64,000 nucleotides of DNA from Maricurvus nonylphenolicus (GTDB lineage Bacteria; Pseudomonadota; Gammaproteobacteria; Pseudomonadales; Cellvibrionaceae). Positions 36,452-45,494 of this stretch are shown here, piece by piece. Both the position numbers and the translations under genes were made by a program. The notes under the pieces are model-generated. The model was not told the DNA's origin. It worked only from the letters and a program-made list of their open reading frames with translations, and made no database searches. Where the stretch lies: contig NZ_AP031498.1 in the NCBI RefSeq assembly GCF_042854845.1, positions 310,001 through 374,000 of the forward strand, written 5' to 3'. Every line of letters begins with the position of its first letter. Position 1 is the first letter of the stretch.

Positions 36452-37411
36452 ATGGCGGTTGGCGAGTTCGAATTAATTAAAGAGTACTTTTTTCGCAACG
36501 CCGCGTCTTACGGTGTGGCTTTAGGCATTGGTGATGATTGTGCCTTGTTACAAGTACCGCAGGACAAACAACTGGCCGTTTCCATGGACACCCTGGTGGG
36601 TGATATCCATTTCCCCAGCAATGCCGACCCTGAGTTAATCGCCGAGCGTGCGCTGCGAGTTAACTTAAGTGACCTTGCCGCCATGGGCGCCGAACCCCTG
36701 TGGTTTACCTTGGGCTTAACCTTGCCAAAAACCGATGACCATTGGCTGAAAGGGTTTAGCCAGGGGCTGTTTCGGGTGGCTAACGATTTTAATATCAGCC
36801 TGGTTGGCGGTGATACCACCCGCGGTAATCTGAGTATCACCATCCAGGTTCACGGCGCGGTAGATCCTAAAAAAGCATTATTGCGTGGCAATGCCAACGT
36901 CGGAGACAGTGTTTTCGTAACGGGCCCCCTGGGTGATGGTGCTGCCGCTTTAGCGGTGATCAAAAAAGAATTGGAGGTGGGCAAGTCCGCTTTTAATTAC
37001 TTTATGGATCACTACTATCGCCCACAACCGCAAATAGCGACGGCTCTGCATCTGGGTGGCATTGCGTCTTCCGGTATCGATATTTCCGATGGCCTGGTGG
37101 CTGACCTTGGCCATATTTGTGAGCAGAGTGGCGTTGGTGCCGATATTTTCCTGGAACGCCTGCCATTATCTGAGCCTCTCAACAAACTGGTGGAGCCGGA
37201 GCAGGCTCTGCAGTGGGCGCTGAGCGGGGGGGATGATTATCACCTGTGCTTTACCGTACCGACCGATAAAATGAAGACCTTCGAAGCATTATGCTCGCGT
37301 CACCGTTTACCAGCCACCCTGATCGGCCGTATGACCGATGCCAAGGACGTTAGGTGCTTACACAAGGGTGATGAGGTCGTGCTGACTAAAACCGGTTATC
37401 AGCACTTCTAG
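36452..37411 (+). CDS. thiL: Thiamine-monophosphate kinase
   Basis: 319 residues. GIGDDCALL (metal-binding acidic residues), SMDTLVGDIHF, LVGGDTTRG and SGIDISDGLVADL mark the ThiL/PurM fold. It phosphorylates thiamine monophosphate to the diphosphate. 24 nt after nusB. Confidence 0.94.
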   Translation: MAVGEFELIKEYFFRNAASYGVALGIGDDCALLQVPQDKQLAVSMDTLVGDIHFPSNADPELIAERALRVNLSDLAAMGAEPLWFTLGLTLPKTDDHWLKGFSQGLFRVANDFNISLVGGDTTRGNLSITIQVHGAVDPKKALLRGNANVGDSVFVTGPLGDGAAALAVIKKELEVGKSAFNYFMDHYYRPQPQIATALHLGGIASSGIDISDGLVADLGHICEQSGVGADIFLERLPLSEPLNKLVEPEQALQWALSGGDDYHLCFTVPTDKMKTFEALCSRHRLPATLIGRMTDAKDVRCLHKGDEVVLTKTGYQHF

Positions 37412-37449
37412 CCTGGCCATTTGAGCCGGGTGTTACCGTTAGGATCCTT

Positions 37450-37935
37450 ATGTCATTTCCCTCTCCCTCTTTTCCACAGCTGATTCGCCAACCCGTTCAC
37501 TGGCTGGCCTTTGGCTTTGGTTCGGGGTTATCGCCCAAGGCGCCGGGTACGGCGGGTACCCTGGCGGCGATTCCTCTATACCTGCTGTTGGCAGAGTTGA
37601 GCCTGATCCCCTACGTGATCATGCTGCTCGTGACCTTTGCTGTTGGTGTATACCTGTGCGGTAAAACCGCAGATGATCTTGGCGTGCACGACCACCCGGG
37701 TATTGTCTGGGATGAGTTTGTCGGCTACTGGATCACCATGTTGCTGGCCCCTGCAGGCTGGTCGTGGGTGATAATAGGGTTTATCCTGTTCCGTATCTTC
37801 GATGTATTGAAACCCTGGCCAATTCGCTGGTTGGACAAGCATGTCCATGGTGGGCTGGGCATCATGATTGACGATGTGCTGGCTGGCGTTTTTGCCTGGT
37901 TGGTGATGCAGGGGCTGGCGCTCTGGCTGTTATAG
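37450..37935 (+). CDS. pgpA: Phosphatidylglycerophosphatase A
   Basis: 161 residues with three or four membrane helices. GFGSGLSPKAPGTAGT and GIVWDEFVGYW are family signatures. It makes phosphatidylglycerol in the inner membrane. 38 nt after thiL. Confidence 0.93.
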   Translation: MSFPSPSFPQLIRQPVHWLAFGFGSGLSPKAPGTAGTLAAIPLYLLLAELSLIPYVIMLLVTFAVGVYLCGKTADDLGVHDHPGIVWDEFVGYWITMLLAPAGWSWVIIGFILFRIFDVLKPWPIRWLDKHVHGGLGIMIDDVLAGVFAWLVMQGLALWLL

Positions 37936-38005
37936 GGTGCTGGTGTAGCCTCTAATCTTGCCCGCAGCACTGCTACAAGGACGATATTCAGAATTTCGGG
38001 AGTAG

Positions 38006-38662
38006 ATGATGGGCTATTGTATAAAAGCCATAGCCACCCTGGTCGGGTGTGTTTTGTTGTTGGCTTCAGCCGGTCTATGGGCCGCCTCGGTGGAGGTCCG
38101 GGCACTGTTCTCAGGCAGTGCCATGCTGGTGATTGATGGCAAACAGCGGCTCCTGCGCAAAGGTCAGCGCAGCCCGGAGGGCGTGTTATTAGTGGATGCC
38201 AATAGCAAGCATGCCGTGATTGAGATGGATGGCCAGCGCCACAAACTGGGGGTGTCGCGACGCATTTCCTCAACCTATAAGGCGGCGGAAAAGAATACGG
38301 TGCATCTATCGTCAAAACGGGGCGGGCATTTTGTCACTCCGGCCCGTATCAATGGTCGTCCGGTTACGGTTATGGTGGATACTGGCGCAACCTCAGTTGC
38401 GATGAGCAAGACTGAAGCGGTGAAATTAGGGATTGATTATCGCAAAGGTACCCCCATTACTGTCAGTACTGCCAATGGGCTGACACAAGCCTACCAGGTG
38501 ATGCTGAACAGTGTTTCGGTGGGTACGGTAAAAGTGAATAACGTGGAAGCCTCCATTACTGATGGGGATTTCCCGCAGATTATCTTGTTGGGTAACAGTT
38601 ACCTCAGCAAGGTACAGATGACCCAGGAAAATGGAGTGCTAATCCTGGAGAGCAAGTTTTAA
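38006..38662 (+). CDS. Retropepsin-like aspartic protease (TIGR02281 family)
   Basis: 218 residues. Signal peptide or anchor in the first 27 residues (VLLLASAGLWAA). The active-site triad VMVDTGATS (Asp about 124) lies in a domain of about 100 residues, as expected for a dimeric retropepsin. Close to bacterial periplasmic proteases of the TIGR02281 group, whose substrates are mostly unknown. Between pgpA and ribA. Confidence 0.84.
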   Translation: MMGYCIKAIATLVGCVLLLASAGLWAASVEVRALFSGSAMLVIDGKQRLLRKGQRSPEGVLLVDANSKHAVIEMDGQRHKLGVSRRISSTYKAAEKNTVHLSSKRGGHFVTPARINGRPVTVMVDTGATSVAMSKTEAVKLGIDYRKGTPITVSTANGLTQAYQVMLNSVSVGTVKVNNVEASITDGDFPQIILLGNSYLSKVQMTQENGVLILESKF

Positions 38663-38755
38663 CAACAAGCGATATTCCTAAATGGGCCCTAAAATTGGGC
38701 ATTAGGGAGCTAAATCCGTTAGAATGCGGCGCCGCTTGAGTTGTGAGGTTATATA

Positions 38756-39361
38756 GTGACGGTCAAGTACATTGAGTCTTCGAAATTGCCAACCCCTTGG
38801 GGGATTTTTGAAATGCATGGCTTTGAAGACCTGGAGCACGACAAAGAGCACGTTGTGCTGTCCATGGGCGATATCACAGGCGACGAGCCTGTCCTGGCCC
38901 GTATTCACTCTGAATGTTTGACCGGCGATGCCCTGTTCAGCCTGCGCTGTGATTGCGGTGCGCAATTGCAGGCCGCTATGCACCGTATTGCCCAAGAGGG
39001 TCGTGGTGTGATCTTCTACCTGCGTCAGGAAGGTCGTGGTATTGGTCTGCTCAACAAGATCAAAGCCTACCGCCTGCAGGACAAGGGTGCTGATACCGTT
39101 GAAGCCAATGAGCAATTGGGTTTTGGTGCCGACATGCGTGATTACACCATTTTGCAGCCCATGATCGATCACCTGGGTATCAAAGAGCTTAAGCTAATGA
39201 CCAATAACCCCCGCAAGGTAAAAGCCCTGCAGGAGTTGGGGGTGAATGTCACCGAGCGTTTGTCACACCAGACTGGTCGCAACCCACACAATGCCAAGTA
39301 CCTGTCTACCAAAAAGGGTAAACTCGGCCATCTACTCGATCATCCGGAAGACGGCGAGTAA
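38756..39361 (+). CDS. ribA: GTP cyclohydrolase II
   Basis: 201 residues from a GTG start. Zinc-binding cysteines at 54, 65 and 67 (HSECLTGDALFSLRCDCGA) and the catalytic DYTILQPMIDHLG region are intact. It opens the GTP ring to start riboflavin synthesis, and supplies the activity the RibBX protein lacks. TTAGAAT upstream (38719-38725) could be a -10. A six-base-pair stem (GGCGAG/CTCGCC) overlaps its stop and may help end transcription before the convergent aas gene. Confidence 0.95.
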   Translation: MTVKYIESSKLPTPWGIFEMHGFEDLEHDKEHVVLSMGDITGDEPVLARIHSECLTGDALFSLRCDCGAQLQAAMHRIAQEGRGVIFYLRQEGRGIGLLNKIKAYRLQDKGADTVEANEQLGFGADMRDYTILQPMIDHLGIKELKLMTNNPRKVKALQELGVNVTERLSHQTGRNPHNAKYLSTKKGKLGHLLDHPEDGE

Positions 39362-39384
39362 ATCTCGCCTTCTGTTGAGCGTCC

Positions 39385-42300
39385 CTAGGTCGTGAGGGTA
39401 AGAAAACCCTCGCTGTCGATATAACCTCTATCCCCGGTTCTAAACCAGCGTCGCTTGTCGTTCAGGGTGACAATCTCCTTGCTCACCTCGTTAGCCGTCT
39501 CATTGCAGTGGTTTTGACTGTTGAGATAGCCCAGCATCACCTGGGCGCCAGAAATCAGAATTTCACCTGCTTCGCCCGGCGTTTTCTCTAACAGGGTGTC
39601 GGCATCGACAATCTTGCAGCTGGTGCCCGGCAAGGGTAGTCCTACGCTGCCGGGCTTGTTGCCCACTTGTATACGCCAATACTGAGTGTCCAAAGCATCA
39701 GGCAGGTTGACGCTGACAACCGGCGTGGCTTCCGTACAACCGTAACCCTGGTACACGGCGCGGTGGAATTTATTTTCAAAGGCTGCCTGTGTTGCCGCAG
39801 GCAGTGGTGTTCCGCCGCAAACAACCAAACGCAAACTAGAGAGCATCAGAGGGCCGACGGTGTTGTCGTTGATTAAGGTTTGTAACAGTTCGGCATCGGC
39901 GCACAATACGGTGCCATGTTGGCGGGCAATGGTTTTGGCGAAGGTTTGGGTGTCTTGGCTATCCGGGCAGCATATAACCGGCAGACCCTCGAGCATGGGC
40001 AGTAATATGGCAGAGGTAAAACCGTAAGCGTGATAGGGCGCCTGGTAGCCAATCATTACGTCCGAGTCTTGCGTATTTAACACATCGCTCAGCTGGCGAC
40101 AGTTGGCGACGATATTGCGATGGCTCAGCAAAACGCCGCGATTGGGTTTGTCCTTGCGTTCGGTAAACAGGATGGCCGCAGGGTCGTTGACGTTGCGCTG
40201 ACGACCGCAGAGGCGGTAAAGCACAGAGGCTGGTAACCAGCGACTGATAAAGCGGTAAAAGCGTTTGCGACTTGGGTTGTTACCTTTAGTTAGCTCGGCA
40301 ATATCGATCACTTGCCGAGTGGCAAATATCGATTCCACATTAAGGCCTTGCGCCTGTAACTCGGCAAGCATCGACGCAGAGGTGTAGATGGTATCGATAT
40401 TGGCATCGTTAAGCATGGTCAAAAGTGATGCCTGACGCTGCTCGATAGTTGTGCCCATATGCGGATTGAGGTTTACCACTGCATGGCCGTTTAACATCAC
40501 GGCCATGTTGGTCACCATATTGGCACTGCTAACAGGCAGCAGAATACCGATGTTGAGATGGTTGTCGTTTAGAGAGCGCTCTTTGCGACGCATATTGGCA
40601 GCAGTCATCAGCGTGGCGCTAAGCAGGCGACGGTAGGTAAAGCGTTCGCCACGGCTGTCTTTTGCCGCCCACTGATTAGCTTGCCGTTTGGCGGTTTTAA
40701 TCCAGGCCAGGGGAATATTATCCATCTGTTCTGTGTGTTCTTCCCAGGCGCTAATGGAGAGTTCAAATACTCGCTGCTTTAATTCGGCGGCCTGAGTGTT
40801 GATGGCCAGTTGTGGGCCAAAGGCGACAAGCAGTTCGCGACGTATACCTTTGGGGTTACGCTGTTCGCGCAGGCGTTCTGTAGCGCGGGAAAACTTGCTG
40901 CCCCACAGGCCGCGGAGATAGAAAGGTACAATCACCGCATCGCTGCTTGAAAGGCCTTCCGCCGCACGTTCAAAGCCCGTATGGAATTTTCCCAGTTGGC
41001 CTGTGCGACTAATGGCACCTTCCGGGAACAAACAGACTACCTCGCCTTGGCGTAATAGTTGGTTGATCGTTTGTAGCGCGTCTTCACTGTGGCCCTTGGC
41101 AATGGGAATAACACCAAACAATTTCATAATCGGGCGGATAAAGCGGCGGTTATAAATTTCACGCTGCATAACAAATCGCACAGGGCGAGGACAGGCAATT
41201 TGCACCAGTGCCCAGTCGATCCAACTGATGTGATTACCGAGTAAAAGCACCCCGCCTTCTGCGGGCAAATTTTTAAAACCGCTAACATCAATGCGGTAAC
41301 GCCCCTTAAATAAAAAACCTACAACAATGCGAGCGCAGGCATGGGAGAGTTTACGAACGGTATAACCGGTTCCCAACAGCGCCACTACCGCTAACAGTGC
41401 CAGTAGCGCCTGGGTGCTGAGTTCCAGCAGTGACACACACACGGTTAGGCCGAGAAAGGCCAGCATGGTGACATTTTGAATCCAGTTGTTGCCGGCTAAT
41501 ATGGTGCCCAGTTCACTTTCATCGGCATTGAATTGGATCAGCGCGTTGAGCGGGATAATAAACAGGCCGCCCATAATGCCCAGTCCTAAAAAGCACAGGC
41601 CAAGCATAAAGCTTGAGTCTAACGTGGGGACCAGAGCCAGAATTAATGTTATCCCCAGCGAGCCCACGGGAATTAAACCCAGCTCGATATAGTTACGTGA
41701 CAGGCGACCGGCGAGCATGGAACCGATAATAATCCCGACACCTGTGCAGGCGAGAATGCCCTGGATGACCAGGGTATTGGTTTCATTGAGGGTTTCTTTG
41801 GCGAAGGCCGGGAAGGCGGCCAACACCACTTGGGAGATCGCCCAAAAGGTTGCCAGACCAATAATTGATTGCCAAATAGCCGGTTGTTTTTTTAGCGCGC
41901 GAAGATTGGTTTTCAAATAATCTAAACGTGCATAACGCTGAACAGAAAAATGCTGCTGACGGTGGGTAATGGATTTGCTTGGCAGGCGATAGCAGAGAAT
42001 CAACTCAATGACGGAAAGCCCCACCAGAATCCAGCCGATCGGTGCGATGGTGGTAATAATTTCACTGGTGTCGTTGGGCTCGACTGCCTGCAATAGCCAT
42101 TCAAATAGACCGGAAAACACAAAAGTGCCCAGCAAAATCCCGGTAATGGTGGTGGCCTGTACGGCGCCATTGGCGCGAGCAAGAGGCTCCTTACCGACTA
42201 ACTCTTTGATATAACCGTATTTGGCTGGACTGTAGAGCGCGCTTTGAATAGCCAGAGCCAGGGTAAGGGCAAAGGCACCCCAAAACCAGCCAGCGTAATA

Positions 42301-42594
42301 GCAGGCAGTAATGAGCAGTGTGGCGGCAACCGCCGCCCAGGCACTATAGCGCATCACTTTATGCTTGGGGTATTTATCGGACAGAAAACCCGCCGGCGAA
42401 AACAACAGAATAAAGGGCAACAGGATCAGGGCGTTGACGATAGCCGTCAGTATGACCTGGGTGTTGCCGTCGTAGACTTTAAAGACGGTATTTTGCACAA
42501 CGATTTTGTGGCCCAAATCGACAAAGGCATTGAGAAAGACAATGGCGATATAGGGTAAAAATCCGCTGAAAGCGCTTAGGCGTGGCATATTCAT
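39385..42594 (-). CDS. aas: LplT-Aas fusion: lysophospholipid transporter / acyltransferase / acyl-ACP synthetase
   Basis: 1069 residues in three parts. Residues about 1-410 form an MFS transporter with about 12 helices (LplT-like). Residues about 430-610 are a PlsC acyltransferase with NHISWID and FPEGAISRTGQ. Residues about 640-1069 are an AMP-binding acyl-ACP synthetase (ILFTERKDKPNRGVLLSHRN, GYGCTEATPVVSV, WFRTGDRGYID). In E. coli LplT and Aas are separate proteins. The fusion would flip lysophospholipid inward and reacylate it in one chain. The synthetase half ends soon after A8, so the C-terminal Lys (A10) appears missing. Confidence 0.9.
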   Translation of the reverse strand: MNMPRLSAFSGFLPYIAIVFLNAFVDLGHKIVVQNTVFKVYDGNTQVILTAIVNALILLPFILLFSPAGFLSDKYPKHKVMRYSAWAAVAATLLITACYYAGWFWGAFALTLALAIQSALYSPAKYGYIKELVGKEPLARANGAVQATTITGILLGTFVFSGLFEWLLQAVEPNDTSEIITTIAPIGWILVGLSVIELILCYRLPSKSITHRQQHFSVQRYARLDYLKTNLRALKKQPAIWQSIIGLATFWAISQVVLAAFPAFAKETLNETNTLVIQGILACTGVGIIIGSMLAGRLSRNYIELGLIPVGSLGITLILALVPTLDSSFMLGLCFLGLGIMGGLFIIPLNALIQFNADESELGTILAGNNWIQNVTMLAFLGLTVCVSLLELSTQALLALLAVVALLGTGYTVRKLSHACARIVVGFLFKGRYRIDVSGFKNLPAEGGVLLLGNHISWIDWALVQIACPRPVRFVMQREIYNRRFIRPIMKLFGVIPIAKGHSEDALQTINQLLRQGEVVCLFPEGAISRTGQLGKFHTGFERAAEGLSSSDAVIVPFYLRGLWGSKFSRATERLREQRNPKGIRRELLVAFGPQLAINTQAAELKQRVFELSISAWEEHTEQMDNIPLAWIKTAKRQANQWAAKDSRGERFTYRRLLSATLMTAANMRRKERSLNDNHLNIGILLPVSSANMVTNMAVMLNGHAVVNLNPHMGTTIEQRQASLLTMLNDANIDTIYTSASMLAELQAQGLNVESIFATRQVIDIAELTKGNNPSRKRFYRFISRWLPASVLYRLCGRQRNVNDPAAILFTERKDKPNRGVLLSHRNIVANCRQLSDVLNTQDSDVMIGYQAPYHAYGFTSAILLPMLEGLPVICCPDSQDTQTFAKTIARQHGTVLCADAELLQTLINDNTVGPLMLSSLRLVVCGGTPLPAATQAAFENKFHRAVYQGYGCTEATPVVSVNLPDALDTQYWRIQVGNKPGSVGLPLPGTSCKIVDADTLLEKTPGEAGEILISGAQVMLGYLNSQNHCNETANEVSKEIVTLNDKRRWFRTGDRGYIDSEGFLTLTT

Positions 42595-42733
42595 TCCTTT
42601 AGTGAGGGCCGCTTGATGGGGGCCTAATCTGCCATCGGGTAGCAGTCATTGCTACATTGATCCGTATTGTATTGCTATTTTCCCTGTGAGGTATCAATAT
42701 TTGATCCTTTGAGGGCGGTTCCTAGGGGAAAGC

Positions 42734-43468
42734 ATGGCTCAGGTAGAAGCAATTGTCGATGCGTTGAAGGTGACACTCAAGGCCCACAAGCTGAAATATC
42801 GCGATGTTGCGGAGGTGTTGGGTTTGTCGGAGGCGAGCGTTAAACGTCTTTTCAGTACTCGAGCATTTGATCTTCAGCAACTGGAATTGATCTGTCAGAT
42901 GATGGGCATGGAGATCTCGGATCTGGTGCAAACCATGACCGAGCGCCAGGTGGTTATTCAGGAGCTGACGCGTGAGCAGGAAGAGGAAATTGCTAGCGAC
43001 CCGGTGATGTTAATGATCACCGTATGTGTGTTAAATCGATGGCAGTTCGATGAAATTATCAGTTTTTATCAGATCTCAGAAAGCGAATGTATCCAGAAAC
43101 TGGCCCGGTTGGATCGTTTACGCATTATCGAGCTGTTGCCGAAAAATCGTATAAAACTCTTGATCGCGCCTAATTTCAACTGGCGCAAACACGGGCCGAT
43201 TGAACGATTTTTTCATCAGACTATAAAGAACGAACTTTTCTCTGCGCATTTCGATCTGCCGCAGAATAAATTAACCGTGCTCAACGGTATGTTGTCGGAG
43301 CACTCCAATCACGAGTTTCAACGCAAGCTCGATAAGCTGGCGCGCGAATTCGATCTTCTTAATAACACCGATGCCGGTTTGCAGATAGGCCAGCGCCACG
43401 GTACCACCGTCGTACTGGCAATGCGCGATTGGCATTACGATGTGTTCAAGCCCCTTAGGCGCGAATAG
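42734..43468 (+). CDS. Cro/C1-type HTH regulator with unassigned C-terminal domain
   Basis: 244 residues. The N-terminal HTH (about residues 8-65) reads LKAHKLKYRDVAEVLGLSEA and VKRLFSTRAFDLQQLELICQ, an XRE-type fold. The C-terminal 170 residues contain a second winged-helix-like stretch (IISFYQISESECIQKLARLD) and are not recognised. Divergent from aas with 139 nt between, so it may regulate aas or the downstream YiaAB/PspA pair. Confidence 0.78.
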   Translation: MAQVEAIVDALKVTLKAHKLKYRDVAEVLGLSEASVKRLFSTRAFDLQQLELICQMMGMEISDLVQTMTERQVVIQELTREQEEEIASDPVMLMITVCVLNRWQFDEIISFYQISESECIQKLARLDRLRIIELLPKNRIKLLIAPNFNWRKHGPIERFFHQTIKNELFSAHFDLPQNKLTVLNGMLSEHSNHEFQRKLDKLAREFDLLNNTDAGLQIGQRHGTTVVLAMRDWHYDVFKPLRRE

Positions 43469-43536
43469 CGCTGCCAAACGTTGCGGCATCTGATACTTCT
43501 CGGGTTTCAGTTGTTGAGCCTCGTCTTCTCGGTAAT

Positions 43537-43569
43537 CCTGTCGGTGTTGTTAACGCACACATCGACAGG
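43537..43569 (+). promoter_or_regulatory. Inverted repeat that could mask the next ribosome site
   Basis: CCTGTCG (43537-43543) pairs with CGACAGG (43563-43569), and the right arm runs into AGGAGA, the ribosome site of the gene starting at 43578. The inner part is also partly symmetric (GTGT/ACAC). It may be an operator or a translation-controlling hairpin. Confidence 0.35.
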
Positions 43570-43577
43570 AGACTGTA

Positions 43578-43850
43578 ATGGACGAGTTTGATTTAAAAAG
43601 TAATTCCGGTGGTTGGCTGTTTTTTGTGAAAACCAGTTTCGCTATTGCGGTGCTGGCGATAGCCGCTGGGGTTTTTCTGATGCCTGGTACGCTACTGATT
43701 AAAGGCTATTTTGCACTGAGTTCGCTGTTTTTGGTTAGCTCAACAATTACTTTATCAAAAACACTGCGTGACGAGCATGAGGCGGCGCGTCTGATCAATA
43801 AGGTCAGTGAAGCGCGCACTTCAAAAATGATTAATGACCTGGGCGCGTAA
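43578..43850 (+). CDS. YiaAB-like two-helix inner-membrane protein
   Basis: 90 residues with two hydrophobic helices (about 15-35 and 45-62; FFVKTSFAIAVLAIAAGVFL, then LIKGYFALSSLFLVSSTITL). This matches the YiaAB two-helix domain. Function unknown; often next to stress genes. AGGAGA precedes the ATG. Followed after 15 nt by a PspA-like gene. Confidence 0.7.
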   Translation: MDEFDLKSNSGGWLFFVKTSFAIAVLAIAAGVFLMPGTLLIKGYFALSSLFLVSSTITLSKTLRDEHEAARLINKVSEARTSKMINDLGA

Positions 43851-43865
43851 GGGAGAGTGGCAACC

Positions 43866-44549
43866 ATGCAAGTGATACAGAAATTGATGACGTTGGCGCG
43901 CGGTAGTGCGCGTCAGTCCGCGCAGGTGTTATTGGATGCAAACGCGCTTACGGTGTTTGAGCAGGAAATTATTGATGTCGAAAAGACCATTCATGATCGC
44001 AAACAAGTGATGAGTGAAATCATTGTTGCGCGCAAGCAGATTGAACGGGAGATGGCCTCTATTCGCCAGTTAATTGTAAAGCGCGAAACCCAGGCAAGAC
44101 GCTTGTTGGACGAGGAGCGGGAGGCGTCCTTGGTCGAAGATATTGCAGTGGATATCGCGCAGCAGGAAACGATTTTGGAATCCCTGGCTCAGCAGCGCGA
44201 CAGGTTGCAGGCGCGCGCCGAGAGTATGTCGCAGGCACTACAAAAAGCCTTGCTGGAGGTGGGGCGCCATCGGCGTGAATTGCGTGTGGCAAAAGCCCAG
44301 CAGGTTCGAGCCAGTGTCTTGGCCAAGGCCAATCATTTACCGGAACAGTTATCGGAGCTGGAGGTTACACGGAGCCATGTGGCGGATTTACAATCCTGCG
44401 AAGAGGACGGTGATCATGCCTGGAGTGAAATGCAAGATAGCTTACATCAGCCTAATATTGAAAGCCGTTTGCAGGCCGCAGGTTGTAGTGAGCAGCAAGA
44501 TCGTGCCCGCGATGTATTGGCGAGGTTAAAGGCCGGTGGTGAAAAGTAG
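43866..44549 (+). CDS. PspA/IM30-like coiled-coil protein
   Basis: About 227 residues, almost wholly helical with long coiled-coil stretches (EQEIIDVEKTIHDRKQVMSE and following). The layout recalls PspA/IM30 (YjfJ branch), which coats and protects the inner membrane. ATG at 43866 has GGGAGAG upstream; a GTG lies 9 nt earlier. Paired with the YiaAB-like membrane protein, it may form a small envelope-stress unit. Confidence 0.7.
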   Translation: MQVIQKLMTLARGSARQSAQVLLDANALTVFEQEIIDVEKTIHDRKQVMSEIIVARKQIEREMASIRQLIVKRETQARRLLDEEREASLVEDIAVDIAQQETILESLAQQRDRLQARAESMSQALQKALLEVGRHRRELRVAKAQQVRASVLAKANHLPEQLSELEVTRSHVADLQSCEEDGDHAWSEMQDSLHQPNIESRLQAAGCSEQQDRARDVLARLKAGGEK

Positions 44550-44561
44550 ATCGCTTTAGCC

Positions 44562-45494
44562 TCAGGTGGCAGTCTGGGATTTGGGCTGCTGCTTGCGCAG
44601 GTATTTCACAGCCAGGCTGATCAGGTAAGCGAGGAACAGAACTTCAACTAGCAGTAATAGCAGACGTTGCCACCACCAGTTTTCGTTCTCCTCTGCCTCG
44701 TTGACCTGGCTGGCTGTATCCGATTGGCTGCTATTTTCATCGGCTGGTGAGCCAGCTGCAGGTGCACCACCGCTATAGATGATGTCTGATGTTAAGCGGT
44801 TAGGCGCCGGATCTGTGGTGTCAGCAGGTACATAAGCCAACTGTGTGGGGGGGGAGCCGGAGCTGCTACCTTGGCCTGCCCCGGAACCGGATTGGCCATC
44901 TCCGCCGGAACCACTACCAGAGCCTCCACCGGAACCGCCGCCAGAGCCACTGCCACCTCCGCTGTTTCCGCCGCTGATTGCTGAATCGCTACCAGTACCT
45001 GTTTGCGGTTGGTTGTTGCTTGCTAATGCGGTTGGGCCGCTATTGTCTGAACCATCACCGCCAGAACCGCCGGAGCTACTTGAGCCGCCACCGCCCGAAC
45101 CACCCGAACCGCCCGAACCGCCAGAACCACCAGAACCGCCAGAACCGCCAGAACCACCAGAACCACCAGAACCACCAGAACCACCAGAACCACCAGAACC
45201 ACCAGAACCACCAGAACCACCAGAACCACCAGGACCACCAGAACCACCAGGACCACCAGGACCACCAGAACCACCAGAACCACCAGAGCCGCCAGATCCA
45301 CCTGGGGATGTGGTGGCCACATCCAGGTCATCGGTTACATCATTAAAGGGGTTGCCGATTTGGTCGCCTATCGCCGTAATGGCAACAATCGCAGCAATAG
45401 CGATAGCGTTGAGAAGTAAACCATACTCAATGACAGAGGCGCCGCGATGCTTTTTGCGTGCTGCGGCTTTGTGGGGGCGTGTTGTGGTCGCCAT
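44562..45494 (-). CDS. Flp-pilin-like protein with (Gly-Gly-Ser)n stalk and C-terminal membrane anchor
   Basis: 310 residues. The N-terminus is basic and then HRGASVIEYGLLLNAIAIAA: a class IVb prepilin site (G before A, Glu at +5, Tyr at +6) and hydrophobic helix as in Flp pilins. After NPFNDVTDD comes a run of 24 Gly-Gly-Ser/Pro triplets (about residues 65-136), a second Gly/Ser-rich part to about 210, an acidic segment, and a C-terminal WWW plus hydrophobic helix (about 275-297) with a basic tail. Flp pilins are normally 50-80 residues and lack these additions. No tad or prepilin-peptidase gene is in the window. The gene is real: the frame has a pilin signal at one end and an anchor at the other. 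Confidence 0.72.
   Translation of the reverse strand: MATTTRPHKAAARKKHRGASVIEYGLLLNAIAIAAIVAITAIGDQIGNPFNDVTDDLDVATTSPGGSGGSGGSGGSGGPGGPGGSGGPGGSGGSGGSGGSGGSGGSGGSGGSGGSGGSGGSGGSGGSGGSGGSGGGGSSSSGGSGGDGSDNSGPTALASNNQPQTGTGSDSAISGGNSGGGSGSGGGSGGGSGSGSGGDGQSGSGAGQGSSSGSPPTQLAYVPADTTDPAPNRLTSDIIYSGGAPAAGSPADENSSQSDTASQVNEAEENENWWWQRLLLLLVEVLFLAYLISLAVKYLRKQQPKSQTAT
45087..45302. repeat. 9-bp tandem repeat, 24 units, coding for Gly-Gly-Ser
   Basis: Units of the CCACCAGAA type (plus strand) run without a break for 216 bp, with some CCG, CCC and AGG variants. A 9-bp period keeps the reading frame, so copy-number change would lengthen or shorten the stalk. Confidence 0.9.

Noticed and set aside
38684..38707. 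CCCTAA/TTAGGG inverted repeat before ribA as a terminator
   Set aside because: Arms of only 6 bp with no T run.
45087..45302. Possible CRISPR array
   Set aside because: Period is 9 bp with no spacers; it is a coding tandem repeat.
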